Part shown: positions 9,166 through 18,336 of the stretch, in pieces | How positions within the stretch are numbered: position 1 is the first letter of the stretch | Layout: each line of letters begins with the position of its first letter | DNA from: Mesorhizobium sp. Root102 | Lineage (GTDB): Bacteria; Pseudomonadota; Alphaproteobacteria; Rhizobiales; Rhizobiaceae | Direction: 5' to 3' | DNA: 64,000 nucleotides | Assembly (NCBI RefSeq): GCF_001425625.1 | Contig: NZ_LMCP01000004.1 | Coordinates: 143,754 to 207,753, forward strand | Program-made: the position numbers and the translations under genes | The notes under the pieces: model-generated | Told to the model about the DNA's origin: nothing | Database searches by the model: none | What the model saw: only the letters and a program-made list of their open reading frames with translations

Positions 9166-10080
9166 CTAGTGCCTAGTTCGTGATGCCGGTTTGTGGAAGG
9201 CGACGCCTGCAACCACCATCGCGATGCCGAGGCAATCGGCAAAACTCGGAATCTGGTGCAGCACGACGACGCCGATTAGCGTCGCAGTGACCGGCAGCAG
9301 CGACAGCATCAGCGCGAAGCTCGCGCGCGGCAAACGTGACATAGCGAGCTGGTCACAGATGTAGGGGATAACCGACGAGCAGATGCCGACGCCGATGGCG
9401 GCGAGCAGCAGCGGTGGTGTGAAAAAGGCGGGCAGGGCGTCGGTGAGGCCGATCGGCAGCACGACGATGAAGGCGATCGCCATGGCGGCGCCAAGGCTCG
9501 CGATACCACTGCCTGCGCCTGAAGCGGCGATGCGGTGGCCGAGTAAGATGTAGCCGACAAACAGCACGCCGTTGAGGAAGGCCCAGAACAGCCCGATGGG
9601 ATCATCAGACCATTTGACATCGATGAGCAGCAAGGTGCCGGTGACGGCAACGGCAAGGGCGGCGATATTGCGCGGGCTCCTGAGTCCGATCACCGCGACG
9701 CCGATGGTGCCGACGAATTCGATCGCCGCCACCAGCGAGATCGGCAGGCGGTCGAGCGCCAGGTAGAACGAACAGTTCATCACCGCCAGGCAGGCACCGA
9801 AGGCCAGCAACAGCAGCCGCGTCGAGCGATCGGCGCGGGCGAAGGTTCGCCGTGGGCGGGTCAGCGGCGCGAAGATCAGTGCTGCGGTGGCGATGCGCAG
9901 CCATGCCATGCCGAGCACGCCGACATGCGGGAAAAGTAGCACGGCGAATGCCGGCCCGAGATAGTGGAAGACGGCGCTGACGCCGAACCAGACATGCGGC
10001 GGCAGTTTTTCCGCCAGCCTGCCGAGGGTGGGGTTGCCAAGGGCAGGGTCTGCCGCGAGAGCTTGCGTTTGATCATCCAT
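9166..10080 (-). CDS. EamA/DMT family transporter (RhtA-like exporter)
   Basis: 304 residues with about ten hydrophobic segments arranged as two EamA repeats (first repeat ~30-150, second ~160-290), typical of the drug/metabolite transporter superfamily. YLALDRLPISLVAAIEFVG in the middle matches the pattern in RhtA-type threonine/homoserine exporters. It is divergent from an Lrp/AsnC regulator with 89 bases between starts, a common arrangement for amino-acid exporters. Amino-acid export is therefore inferred from family and context. The substrate is not determined by the sequence. Confidence 0.82.
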   Translation of the reverse strand: MDDQTQALAADPALGNPTLGRLAEKLPPHVWFGVSAVFHYLGPAFAVLLFPHVGVLGMAWLRIATAALIFAPLTRPRRTFARADRSTRLLLLAFGACLAVMNCSFYLALDRLPISLVAAIEFVGTIGVAVIGLRSPRNIAALAVAVTGTLLLIDVKWSDDPIGLFWAFLNGVLFVGYILLGHRIAASGAGSGIASLGAAMAIAFIVVLPIGLTDALPAFFTPPLLLAAIGVGICSSVIPYICDQLAMSRLPRASFALMLSLLPVTATLIGVVVLHQIPSFADCLGIAMVVAGVAFHKPASRTRH

Positions 10081-10169
10081 AGGGTCAGTATCGCAGGCAG
10101 ATTTACCTGTTTATATGGATGATGTTTGGCTCCTCCGGCTATGCTTCGACCGGAAGAAAGGAGTTTTCC

Positions 10170-10649
10170 ATGAGACGCCTTCGAACTGAAAGCGCCGACC
10201 TCGATGCCACGGATATGAAGATCCTGCGCCTTTTGGAACGGGACGCGCGGATCAGCACGGCGGAGCTTGCGCGCTCGGTCGGCCTGTCGGCGCCGAGCGT
10301 GGCCGAGCGCATCAAGCGGTTGCAGGAAAGCGGCGTCATCGAGGCCTATTCGGTCAGGATCAACCCCCCGGCACTTGGCCTGCCGCTATCGGCATGGCTG
10401 CGCATCCGTCCGGTACCGGGGCAACTGGCGGTCGTGGCCGAAATCATCCGCGAGCTGCCGGAGATCGCGCAATGCGACCGGGTGACCGGCGAGGACTGTT
10501 TTATTGCGCTGGCGCATGTCGGCTCGGTGGCCGAACTCGAGCGGGTGATCGACCGGATCATTCCCTACGCGATGACCAACACGGCGATCATCCAGTCGTC
10601 GCCGGTGGTGGCGCGTTCACCGCTAGGGGCGCTAAAGCGCCAGGCTTGA
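10170..10649 (+). CDS. Lrp/AsnC family transcriptional regulator
   Basis: 159 residues from the ATG at 10170, which has GAAAGGAG seven bases upstream; the 17 extra codons of the open frame before it are not needed. The N-terminal winged helix-turn-helix (DATDMKILRLLERDARISTAELARSVGL, in two pieces) is followed by an RAM/AsnC ligand-binding domain with the recurring GEDCFIALAHV segment. It is divergently transcribed from the EamA exporter and probably controls it in response to an amino acid. The regulatory link is inferred from position. Confidence 0.87.
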   Translation: MRRLRTESADLDATDMKILRLLERDARISTAELARSVGLSAPSVAERIKRLQESGVIEAYSVRINPPALGLPLSAWLRIRPVPGQLAVVAEIIRELPEIAQCDRVTGEDCFIALAHVGSVAELERVIDRIIPYAMTNTAIIQSSPVVARSPLGALKRQA

Positions 10650-10668
10650 TGTAAGGGATTCGTGGGTT

Positions 10669-10866
10669 CTAAGCGTGGCCGCGCTTCATGCGCGCCTGCT
10701 TCAGGATGGCGCGCCAGCGGATCATATCGAACGGGATCGGCTCGTTGCTGTTGGCGATGTGGAAGATCTCGTTGTTGACGTTCTTGAGGGAACGCCAGAA
10801 ATCGTAGTCGGTGATGCGCGGATCGGCGGCCAGCCTGTCCACCTCGACCTTGATGTCGGTTTTCAT
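10669..10866 (-). CDS. Conserved hypothetical small protein
   Basis: 65 residues with a charged, helical and aromatic composition (ITDYDFWRSLKNVNNEIFHI) and no signal peptide or membrane span. Coding use at the third position resembles its neighbours, which supports a real gene. It is convergent with the Lrp gene. About 220 bases upstream of it (10867-11090) hold no recognised feature. I do not recognise the family. Confidence 0.5.
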   Translation of the reverse strand: MKTDIKVEVDRLAADPRITDYDFWRSLKNVNNEIFHIANSNEPIPFDMIRWRAILKQARMKRGHA

Positions 10867-11090
10867 GCACGTTCCTCGAACCGGCTTCGCCCCGCCGCCC
10901 GTGTCGCTACCTCGATGCGGATCGTTTTCGACCGACCCGCTGAGTCGCGCAACGGCTCAAATGGCTTGTTCCCGTTAAAACCTCGGTAAGGTTAACGCCG
11001 GCGCTGAGCCGCTTCAAGCACTGGTGCCCGCGGATTCCAGGGTTTTGCGATTTTGGATTGCCGGTGTGGCTTTGAGGTCCGATCGTCGCT

Positions 11091-11570
11091 CTATTTGCGT
11101 TTGATGCCGATCGAACGGCCGGCGCGCTCCGGCATCGGCAGTGCTGAATGGGCGGCACGCATGGCTTCGACCTTGGCAAGCACATCGGCGGGGAAGGGCG
11201 CGACCTTCGGTCCGGACATATCGACATGCAGGGACAGGATCTCGGAGGTGGCGGCGAGCCAGCCGTCGACATGGCGGATTTCCTGGTAGGTCCGCAGTCG
11301 CTTGTCGTCATGGTCGATGAGTTGGAGGGAGATGCGGACCTTGTGATCCAGATGCAGTTCCTGGACGTAGCAGACATGGACCTCGGCCGTATAAATCGTG
11401 AGCCGCCGCTCCTTCACGTAATCCAGCCCCATGCCCATCGCCTCGAACGCTTGGTCCGAGCAGCGGTCGAACAGGACGTTGTAGTAGGCCATGTTGAGAT
11501 GGCCGTTGTAGTCGATCCAGTCCTTCTCGATGTCCATGGGTTCGGAGACGAAGGGGGCGGGGATGGGCAT
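11091..11570 (-). CDS. Hotdog-fold acyl-CoA thioesterase family protein
   Basis: 159 residues. The segment DYNGHLNMAYY near residue 20 is the catalytic Asp/His region of the 4HBT hotdog family, and a long central helix and strands (VHVCYVQELHLDHKVRISLQ) complete one hotdog domain. Family members hydrolyse acyl-CoA thioesters; rhizobial homologues include carnitine/betaine-pathway thioesterases. No carnitine genes flank it here, so the substrate stays open. It is transcribed alone, divergent from the flavoprotein dehydrogenase. Confidence 0.75.
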   Translation of the reverse strand: MPIPAPFVSEPMDIEKDWIDYNGHLNMAYYNVLFDRCSDQAFEAMGMGLDYVKERRLTIYTAEVHVCYVQELHLDHKVRISLQLIDHDDKRLRTYQEIRHVDGWLAATSEILSLHVDMSGPKVAPFPADVLAKVEAMRAAHSALPMPERAGRSIGIKRK

Positions 11571-11660
11571 CGAAACTTCCTTGTTCTGGCGCTGGACAGA
11601 GCGTGGCTGGTGAGACTAGATCGGTTCATCGCTTCATGGAAACGCTGAACCGCTCTCTCT

Positions 11661-11716
11661 TTGTTTGACGCAATTCCCGACGGAAAACCACTTCACACTT
11701 GTTCTGGAATTGCTCT
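11661..11716. repeat. Dispersed palindrome, copy 1 (GCAATTCC...GGAATTGC family)
   Basis: An imperfect palindrome bounded by GCAATTCC (11670-11677) and GGAATTGC (11706-11713). The core gacggaaaacc.cttcacactt is nearly identical to the element at 37877-37934. It lies about 60 bases upstream of the D-lactate dehydrogenase-like gene. Two near-identical copies 26 kb apart in unrelated contexts show it is a dispersed repeat. Confidence 0.7.
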
Positions 11717-11774
11717 GGGCAGCATCCATAAATGCATAACAAGGGTGGGCGCTGGTCCATTCGCGGAGGAATTC

Positions 11775-13190
11775 ATGGCTCTGAGCGACCTCAACCCGGT
11801 CGAACGCAACGAAGAGGGCATCGCTGCGGTGCTCGGCATCCTCAAGCAACAGCTTGGCGAGCGTTTTCAAACCGGGCAGGCCATCCGCTCCCAGCACGCG
11901 CACACCACCACCTACATTCCGACGCAGGCGCCTGACGGCGTCGCCTTTCCCGAGACGACCGCCGAGGTGCAGGAGATCGTGCGCGCCTGTGCCGCGCACC
12001 GCGTGCCGGTCATCGCCTTCGGCGTCGGTTCCTCGCTGGAAGGCCACACCAACGCGCCGGGTGGCGGCATATCGGTCGATACATCGCGCATGAACCGCAT
12101 CCTGGCGGTCAATCCGCAGGATCTTGACTGCACGGTCGAACCCGGCGTCACCCGCGAGGATTTGAACCGGCATCTGCGCGACACCGGTCTGTTCTTTCCG
12201 ATCGATCCGGGCGCCAATGCCTCGCTCGGCGGCATGGCGGCGACACGGGCGTCCGGCACCAACGCGGTGCGCTACGGCACGATGCGCGAGAACGTGCTGT
12301 CGCTGACGGCGGTGATGGCCGACGGCGAGACGGTGACGACCGGCAAGCGCGCGAAAAAGAGCTCGGCCGGTTATGATTTAACGCGGCTGCTGGTCGGCTC
12401 GGAAGGCACGCTCGGCATCATCACGTCGCTGACGCTGAAGCTGCAAGGCATCCCGCAAGCGATCTCCGGCGGCGTCTGCCCGTTTCCAAGCGTCGAGGCG
12501 GCCTGCAACGCGGTCATCGCGACGATCCAGATGGGCATTCCGGTGGCGCGCATTGAACTGGTCAATGCACTGCAGATGCGGGCGATGAAGAATTATTCGA
12601 AGCTCGATTATCCCGAGAGCCCGTGCCTGTTCGTCGAGTTCCACGGCAGCGATGCCGGCGTGGCAGAGCAGGCCGAGACCTTCGGCATGATCGCCGAGGA
12701 AAACGGTGGCGGACCGTTCCTGTGGACCAGCGTTGCCGAGGAGCGCACGAAACTGTGGAAGGCCAGGCACGACGCGTACTGGTCGTCGCTGACGCTGCGG
12801 CCGGGCGCCAAGGGGCTGTCGACCGATGTCTGCGTGCCGATCTCGCGATTTGCCGAATGTGTCCTGGAAACCGAAGCCGACATCGCCGAGATGGGCTTGA
12901 TCGCGCCGATCGTCGGCCACGCCGGCGACGGCAATTTCCACGTGCTGGTGTTGATGGATGTGAACGATCCCAAAGAGATCGCACTGTCGGAAAAATTCGT
13001 CGCGCGTCTCAACATGCGGGCGATCGCCATGGACGGCACCTGCACCGGCGAGCACGGCATCGGCCAGGGCAAGATCGGCTTCCTGCGCCACGAACTCGGC
13101 CATGGCGTCGACATCATGCGCACGATCAAGCAGGCGCTCGATCCCCTGGACATCATGAATCCGGGCAAGCTATTGCCGAGGATAGACTGA
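11775..13190 (+). CDS. FAD-linked oxidase, D-lactate dehydrogenase (cytochrome)/GlcD-like
   Basis: 471 residues from the ATG at 11775, preceded by GGAGGAA. The open frame extends upstream across the dispersed repeat, but that part is not protein-like. An FAD-binding_4 PCMH domain (PVIAFGVGSSLEGHTNAPGG; LLVGSEGTLGIIT) is followed by the FAD-oxidase C domain with GHAGDGNFHVLVLMD and GEHGIGQGKIGFL. The enzyme probably oxidises D-lactate or a related 2-hydroxy acid and passes electrons to cytochrome c or quinone. The length matches LDHD/Dld proteins. No glcE/glcF partners are adjacent, favouring a stand-alone D-lactate enzyme. Confidence 0.88.
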   Translation: MALSDLNPVERNEEGIAAVLGILKQQLGERFQTGQAIRSQHAHTTTYIPTQAPDGVAFPETTAEVQEIVRACAAHRVPVIAFGVGSSLEGHTNAPGGGISVDTSRMNRILAVNPQDLDCTVEPGVTREDLNRHLRDTGLFFPIDPGANASLGGMAATRASGTNAVRYGTMRENVLSLTAVMADGETVTTGKRAKKSSAGYDLTRLLVGSEGTLGIITSLTLKLQGIPQAISGGVCPFPSVEAACNAVIATIQMGIPVARIELVNALQMRAMKNYSKLDYPESPCLFVEFHGSDAGVAEQAETFGMIAEENGGGPFLWTSVAEERTKLWKARHDAYWSSLTLRPGAKGLSTDVCVPISRFAECVLETEADIAEMGLIAPIVGHAGDGNFHVLVLMDVNDPKEIALSEKFVARLNMRAIAMDGTCTGEHGIGQGKIGFLRHELGHGVDIMRTIKQALDPLDIMNPGKLLPRID

Positions 13191-13224
13191 AGGGATCCAA
13201 TCCAGCGACCAATCGAACGGTTGC

Positions 13225-14196
13225 CTACTTCTCCTGTGCACCCTCGACAAGGGCCTGCAGCATGGGGCGGGTTGGCGCGAAGAACGTCGTGCCGGTGTGC
13301 GGCGTCGAGAAATCAAGCAGGCGGTCGTAAGCGCCCGGCGGCTCACCGATATACATTCGCTGCAGCATCTTCTCGATCACCCAGAGATACCTGGAATAGC
13401 CGACAAAGTAGGTGCCGAACTCCTGCTGCCCCGGCCGGCCAAAGGGCATGTTGTCGCGCAATATGTCGTATTCGTTGCCATCGGCATCCTCGATGGTGGC
13501 CAGCGACTTGTGCGATTTGCGCGGCGCGTCGTCATCGTCGATTTCGATGTTGTCGATCTTGGTGCGGCCGATGATCTCTTCCTGAAGGGGTGTCGGCGTT
13601 CGCGCCCACGCCTGGAGGTCGTGCAGATATTTCTGGACGACGACATAGCTGCCGCCGGCGAAGTCGGCATCTTCATCGCCGATGAGTGCCGAGGCCGGCA
13701 GATCGAGGCCGGTCGGGTTGGCGGTGCCGTCGACAAAACCGAGTAGGTCGCGCGCATCGAAATAGCGAAAGCCCGTCACTTCGTCGACGACGGTGACGGC
13801 GGAACCGAGCCTGTCGAGCAAGATGCGCTCGAACTCGAAGCACATGTCAGGCCGCTCGGCCCGGATGTGGAAGAGAAGGTCGCCCGGCGTCGACGGCGCC
13901 GAATGGACCGCGCCTTTGATCGGCGCGAACGGTTTTAGCTCCAGCGGCCGCCGGTCTGGAGAGAGACGATCCCAGAGATCGCGGCCGATGCCGGCGATGC
14001 AAGACAGGCGGCCGCCCAGGTCGCGGAACCCGACATTTTTGACCAGGTCGTCGAGTTCGCCGAGCACAGACGTAACCTTGGCGAGCGCGCTCTGCTCGTT
14101 GGCGACGGTGACGACAAGAAAGACCGCCGAAAGCGACAGCGGAGCGTCGACACTTTGCGCATCGATCGGCACGCGATCCCAGTTCTTCCCAGACAT
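13225..14196 (-). CDS. Dyp-type haem peroxidase
   Basis: 323 residues from the ATG at 14196, which has GGAG seven bases upstream; the open frame beyond it runs into the asmA promoter. The family signature GFVDGT is at 153-158 with the distal Asp156, and the probable proximal haem ligand is His229 in RKSHK. A conserved ...YVVVQKYLHDL... segment lies between them. No signal peptide or Tat motif is seen, so a cytoplasmic type-B enzyme is likely. It reduces peroxides using phenols, dyes or Mn as electron donors. There is no adjacent encapsulin gene. It is convergent with the dehydrogenase and divergent from asmA. Confidence 0.9.
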   Translation of the reverse strand: MSGKNWDRVPIDAQSVDAPLSLSAVFLVVTVANEQSALAKVTSVLGELDDLVKNVGFRDLGGRLSCIAGIGRDLWDRLSPDRRPLELKPFAPIKGAVHSAPSTPGDLLFHIRAERPDMCFEFERILLDRLGSAVTVVDEVTGFRYFDARDLLGFVDGTANPTGLDLPASALIGDEDADFAGGSYVVVQKYLHDLQAWARTPTPLQEEIIGRTKIDNIEIDDDDAPRKSHKSLATIEDADGNEYDILRDNMPFGRPGQQEFGTYFVGYSRYLWVIEKMLQRMYIGEPPGAYDRLLDFSTPHTGTTFFAPTRPMLQALVEGAQEK

Positions 14197-14327
14197 CCCA
14201 ATTCTCCGCTTTGCGAGGATTTGTTTCAGATCATCCGGGATCGCGCAACACTGGATGAATTGCCTCTTTATCGACACGCGGATGCGGGTAGAGTGCGGCA
14301 GAATTTCAATCAACCCGTTCGGAGCTG

Positions 14328-17300
14328 ATGCTCGCACGCCTGTTCGTGATCTTTGGTGGCCTTTTTGTGCTGGTGCTGTGTGCGGCGCTGGTGGTGCCGT
14401 ACTTTATCGACTGGACCGGCTACCGCGCCGACTTCGAGCGCGAGGCGAGTGCCATTCTAGGCCGCAAGGTGACCGTGCAGGGCGACGCCACGGCAAGGCT
14501 GTTGCCGTTCCCCTCGGTGACCTTCTCGAATGTCGCCGTTGCCGGCGGCCCCAATGGCCAGCCGGCCATGACCGTCGAGACGTTTTCGATGGATGCGGAA
14601 CTGGCGCCCTTCCTGCGTGGCGAAGTGCTGATCTTCGACATGCGACTGGTGCGGCCGAAAGCGACCATCGATATTGCCAATGACGGCACGGTCGACTGGG
14701 CGATGCGGCCGTCCTCGCCCTTCGACCCCAACCAGGTCTCGATCGAGAAGCTGACGGTGACGGAAGGGCAGATCGAACTGCGCCATGCCGCCGGCGGCCG
14801 CAGCCATCTGTTTTCCGAGATCAATTCGACCATCTCGGCCAAGTCGCTGGCCGGCCCATGGCGCCTGGACGGCACGTTGCGGCTGGACGGTTTGCGCACC
14901 ACGGTCGCGGCGTCCACCGGCAAGGCCGAAGGCACCGGGCAGATGCGGCTGCGGCTGAAGGCCGATCCGGACGCCTATCCGCTGGTCATCGAGACCGACG
15001 GCAATGCCGGCATCGTCAATGGGGCCGCCGTCTACTCCGGCCAGTTCAAGATCTCCGGTGCCGACAAGAACAGTGCCGAGCTGCGTGGCACCGATGGCGA
15101 GACGGTGAAAGTCAGCGCCGGCAAGCCCGATCCGGGCTTTCGGCTGAACGGCAAGTTTTCCCTCGACCACCAGAAGTTGGGCGTCAACGAATTCCGCTTC
15201 GAGACGGGGCCGCTCGACAATCCCTACACCGCCGACGGCAAGGCCTCGGTCGATCTCGGGCTGAAGCCGAGCTTCGCCATCGAGGCCAATGGCGCGCAGG
15301 TGCAGTTCGACGAGGCGGTGGGCGCCGAGGTCGGCGCCGGCCTGACACTGGATCAACGCATCGCGGCATTTGAGCAGGCGCTGCTCGACCTGCCGAAGCC
15401 GACCATACCCGGCACCCTCGAGGTCAAGCTGCCGGCGGTGGTGGCCGGCGACACCACGGTGCGCGACGTTCATCTTTCCGCCGAGCCGGTCGATGGTGGC
15501 TGGTCGGTGAAATCGCTTGCCGCGACCTTGCCCGGCCGCACCACGCTGGAAGCCGATGGCATGCTCGTGCTCGACGTGGAGGGCCATTTCGGCTTCAACG
15601 GCTCGTTGCTGCTGGCCGTGGCGCAACCCTCGGGCTTTGCCGCCTGGCTGTCGAAGGATGTCGACGAGGCGATCCGCCGTCTGCCCGCCGCCGGCTTCAA
15701 GGCCAAGGTCGACCTCTCGGCGAAGCGCCAGGCCTTCAGCGATCTCGAACTGATCCTGGGCAAGGCGAAGTTTTCCGGCCGCATCGATTCCAGCCAGCCC
15801 GACGATGCCAAGCCGTCGGTGCTGATGCGGCTCGAAGGCGGCGAACTCGATGTCGACGGGCTGGCGGCCTTTGCCTCGATCTTCGTCAGCGACAAGGGCG
15901 CCAACCGCTTTGCCGACCGTGACCTCGATTTCCAGATCAAGGCCGGGCCGGTCAATGCCGGCGGACTGACCGCCGACACGGTCGACACCGCGCTCAGGCT
16001 GCGCGACGGGCTGCTCGAAATCGACCGGCTGTCGGTGGGCGGGCTGGCCGGTGCCTCGATCAGCGCCACCGGCAGGATCAAGGATTTCCCGGCGAGCCCG
16101 ACCGGCAAGCTTGATGCCTCGGTGGTTGCCGTCGACCTGAAGCCGCTGATCGACGTCGCCGCCCAGCATTATCCCGACAGTGCCGTGCTCAAGGGACTGG
16201 CGAGCCGTGCCGCCGCCTATCCCGAGCTGTTCCAGGATGCGCGCGTCGACCTGGTGGCGAGTGCGGCCGACAATGGCGACGGCACCACGGGCCTGGCGGT
16301 GAGCGGGCAAGGCAAGGCCGGCGGTTCGGCCTTTTCGGCGTCGCTGTCAGGGAAGGGGGCGGTGGACAAGCTTCTCGAAGCGCCGGTGGCGCTGACCTTC
16401 AACGCCAAAAACCCTGATGCCACCGCGCTGCTGGCCCTCTACGGCCTGCCGGCGCTGCCGCTCGGCATGCTGGGCGAGGCAAGCACGGACGTCCAGGCCA
16501 AGGGCACGCTTGGCGGGGGCCTGGCGACGACGGTCAGCCTCGCCGGCGAAGACTTCAAGGCAAGCTTCGACGGAACCGTCGCCGACACGTCGCAAGGCCT
16601 TGCCGCCAAGGGCAAGCTCAACCTCGACGCGGCCGACATCGAGCCGTGGCTGATGACATCAGGCATCGGCCTGCCGGGCATGGGGGCTGGCATGTCGGCG
16701 TCGCTCTCGGCGCAAGGCGACTATGGCAACGGGCTGCTGGTGCTGGACGAGCTCAACGGCGCCATCAACGAAGCGGCGGTGTCCGGCGACGTCAATATCG
16801 ATGTGAAGGAGGGGGTCGACGGCAAGGGTGGCGTGCCACATCTTGCCGGCGCGCTGGCGCTCGACGAACTCGACCTCGATCCGATGGCGGTGGCGCTGTT
16901 CGGCGATTCCGCCTTTCTTGCCGACAAGGACGTGGCTGACAAGAGTGGGGTGTGGCCGGCCACACCGTTCAGCCAGAAATCCAGCCTGCCGTTCACCGCC
17001 GACCTCGACCTGACGACGGCAGCGCTCGCCGCCGGTCGGTTCGCCACCGCGTATGATGCCGCCTTTTCGCTGAAGCTCGACCAGGAAGGCATCCGCGTTT
17101 CGGACCTGAAGGCGAAATTGCTCGGCGGGGCGCTGACCGGCCTGTTCGAGCTGAAGAACAATGACGGCACCGGACTTTTCACCGGCCAGATGAAACTGGC
17201 GGGTGCCGATCTGGCGACCGTGCTGCCGGATGCCGGCATCAGCGGTAACGGCGATTTCTCGACGGCGCTGTCAAGCAGCGGCAAGTCGGTCGAGGGGATG

Positions 17301-18293
17301 GTGGCCGCCTTGTCCGGCTCCGGCACGGCGACGCTGAAGAGCTTGCGGGTCGCCGGCGTCAATCCCGATGCGTTCAATGCGTTCCTCGCCAAGGCGGATG
17401 CGATCGGACGTGATATCGATGCGGCCAAGACCGCCGGCTTCGCGCCTGATATCGCGGCCGGTGGAAGTCTTGCCGCCAAGGACACCGACATCGCCTTCAC
17501 GGTTGCCGGCGGCATGCTGAGGGCGCCGCCGATCAACCTGGACAATCCGGCGGCGACCTTGTCTGCCGACATTACGGCGGACCTCAACACAGCCATGGTT
17601 TCCGCCAAGGGGGCGATCACCTATCGCCCAGGCGACGAGGCACTGATCGGCTCCGAGCCGATCATGAATTTCACCGCCGAGGGGCCGTTCGGCGCCGTGA
17701 AGCGGCAGTTCGACAGCGAGCCGCTGGCACAGTTCCTGACTCAGCGCGCGCTGGAAAAGGAGCAGCAGCGCGTCGAGGCGATGCAGGCCGCTCTGCTCGA
17801 GAAGCAGCGGCTGCGGCGCGAGGTGCGCTATTACGCGGCGCTGCAGGCCGAACGGGACAACGCCGCCGAGGAATTGCGCAAGCAGGAGGAAGCAGCACGG
17901 CTGAAAGCCGAGGCTGACGCCAAGGCCAAGGCCGAAGCGGAGGCCCAGGCGAAAGCCGAAGCCGACGCCCAAGCCAAAGCTCAGGCAGACGCGGAGGCGA
18001 AAGCCAAGGCGGACGCGGATGCCAAAGCCAAGGCGGATGCGGACGCCAAGGCCGCTGCCGAACAGCAGGCCGCCGACGAAGCGGCCAAGGCACAGGCCAA
18101 CGAGCAGCAGCGGCAGAAGGCGGAAGAGGCGATGCGCATCGAAAAGGCAAAGCTCGAGGCTGAACGCAAGGCTGTGCAGCAGGCTCCGAAGGTGGAGCAT
18201 GCGCCGCTGCCGGAGGCCAACGACAATCCGCCGCCGGCCAAGCCGAAGTCCAATCCGTTCACGCTCAACAATCTGCTGAAGTCGCTGCAGTAG
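14328..18293 (+). CDS. AsmA family protein with long Lys/Ala-rich coiled-coil tail
   Basis: 1321 residues. A single N-terminal membrane anchor (LFVIFGGLFVLVLCAALVV) is followed by a very long beta-rich periplasmic region of AsmA/TamB-like repeats (YFIDWTGYRADFEREASAILGR is the typical opening, in two pieces). Such bridge-like proteins are implicated in phospholipid transport to the outer membrane. The C-terminal ~140 residues switch to an Ala/Lys/Glu/Asp-rich coiled coil built of short AKAKADAD-type repeats (about residues 1187-1244). They end in a Pro/Asn-rich tail with NPFTLNNLLKSL. The start at 14328 has CGGAGC upstream. The coiled-coil tail is unusual for AsmA. Confidence 0.88.
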   Translation: MLARLFVIFGGLFVLVLCAALVVPYFIDWTGYRADFEREASAILGRKVTVQGDATARLLPFPSVTFSNVAVAGGPNGQPAMTVETFSMDAELAPFLRGEVLIFDMRLVRPKATIDIANDGTVDWAMRPSSPFDPNQVSIEKLTVTEGQIELRHAAGGRSHLFSEINSTISAKSLAGPWRLDGTLRLDGLRTTVAASTGKAEGTGQMRLRLKADPDAYPLVIETDGNAGIVNGAAVYSGQFKISGADKNSAELRGTDGETVKVSAGKPDPGFRLNGKFSLDHQKLGVNEFRFETGPLDNPYTADGKASVDLGLKPSFAIEANGAQVQFDEAVGAEVGAGLTLDQRIAAFEQALLDLPKPTIPGTLEVKLPAVVAGDTTVRDVHLSAEPVDGGWSVKSLAATLPGRTTLEADGMLVLDVEGHFGFNGSLLLAVAQPSGFAAWLSKDVDEAIRRLPAAGFKAKVDLSAKRQAFSDLELILGKAKFSGRIDSSQPDDAKPSVLMRLEGGELDVDGLAAFASIFVSDKGANRFADRDLDFQIKAGPVNAGGLTADTVDTALRLRDGLLEIDRLSVGGLAGASISATGRIKDFPASPTGKLDASVVAVDLKPLIDVAAQHYPDSAVLKGLASRAAAYPELFQDARVDLVASAADNGDGTTGLAVSGQGKAGGSAFSASLSGKGAVDKLLEAPVALTFNAKNPDATALLALYGLPALPLGMLGEASTDVQAKGTLGGGLATTVSLAGEDFKASFDGTVADTSQGLAAKGKLNLDAADIEPWLMTSGIGLPGMGAGMSASLSAQGDYGNGLLVLDELNGAINEAAVSGDVNIDVKEGVDGKGGVPHLAGALALDELDLDPMAVALFGDSAFLADKDVADKSGVWPATPFSQKSSLPFTADLDLTTAALAAGRFATAYDAAFSLKLDQEGIRVSDLKAKLLGGALTGLFELKNNDGTGLFTGQMKLAGADLATVLPDAGISGNGDFSTALSSSGKSVEGMVAALSGSGTATLKSLRVAGVNPDAFNAFLAKADAIGRDIDAAKTAGFAPDIAAGGSLAAKDTDIAFTVAGGMLRAPPINLDNPAATLSADITADLNTAMVSAKGAITYRPGDEALIGSEPIMNFTAEGPFGAVKRQFDSEPLAQFLTQRALEKEQQRVEAMQAALLEKQRLRREVRYYAALQAERDNAAEELRKQEEAARLKAEADAKAKAEAEAQAKAEADAQAKAQADAEAKAKADADAKAKADADAKAAAEQQAADEAAKAQANEQQRQKAEEAMRIEKAKLEAERKAVQQAPKVEHAPLPEANDNPPPAKPKSNPFTLNNLLKSLQ

Positions 18294-18336
18294 GACCCCA
18301 ACGCCTTCCTGATGGACGATCCGCGAAGCAGCCGAT

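Noticed and set aside
14457..16310. 617-codon minus-strand frame opposite asmA
   Set aside because: Composition is Arg/Gly/His/Gln-rich without any pattern; it mirrors the AsmA coding frame.
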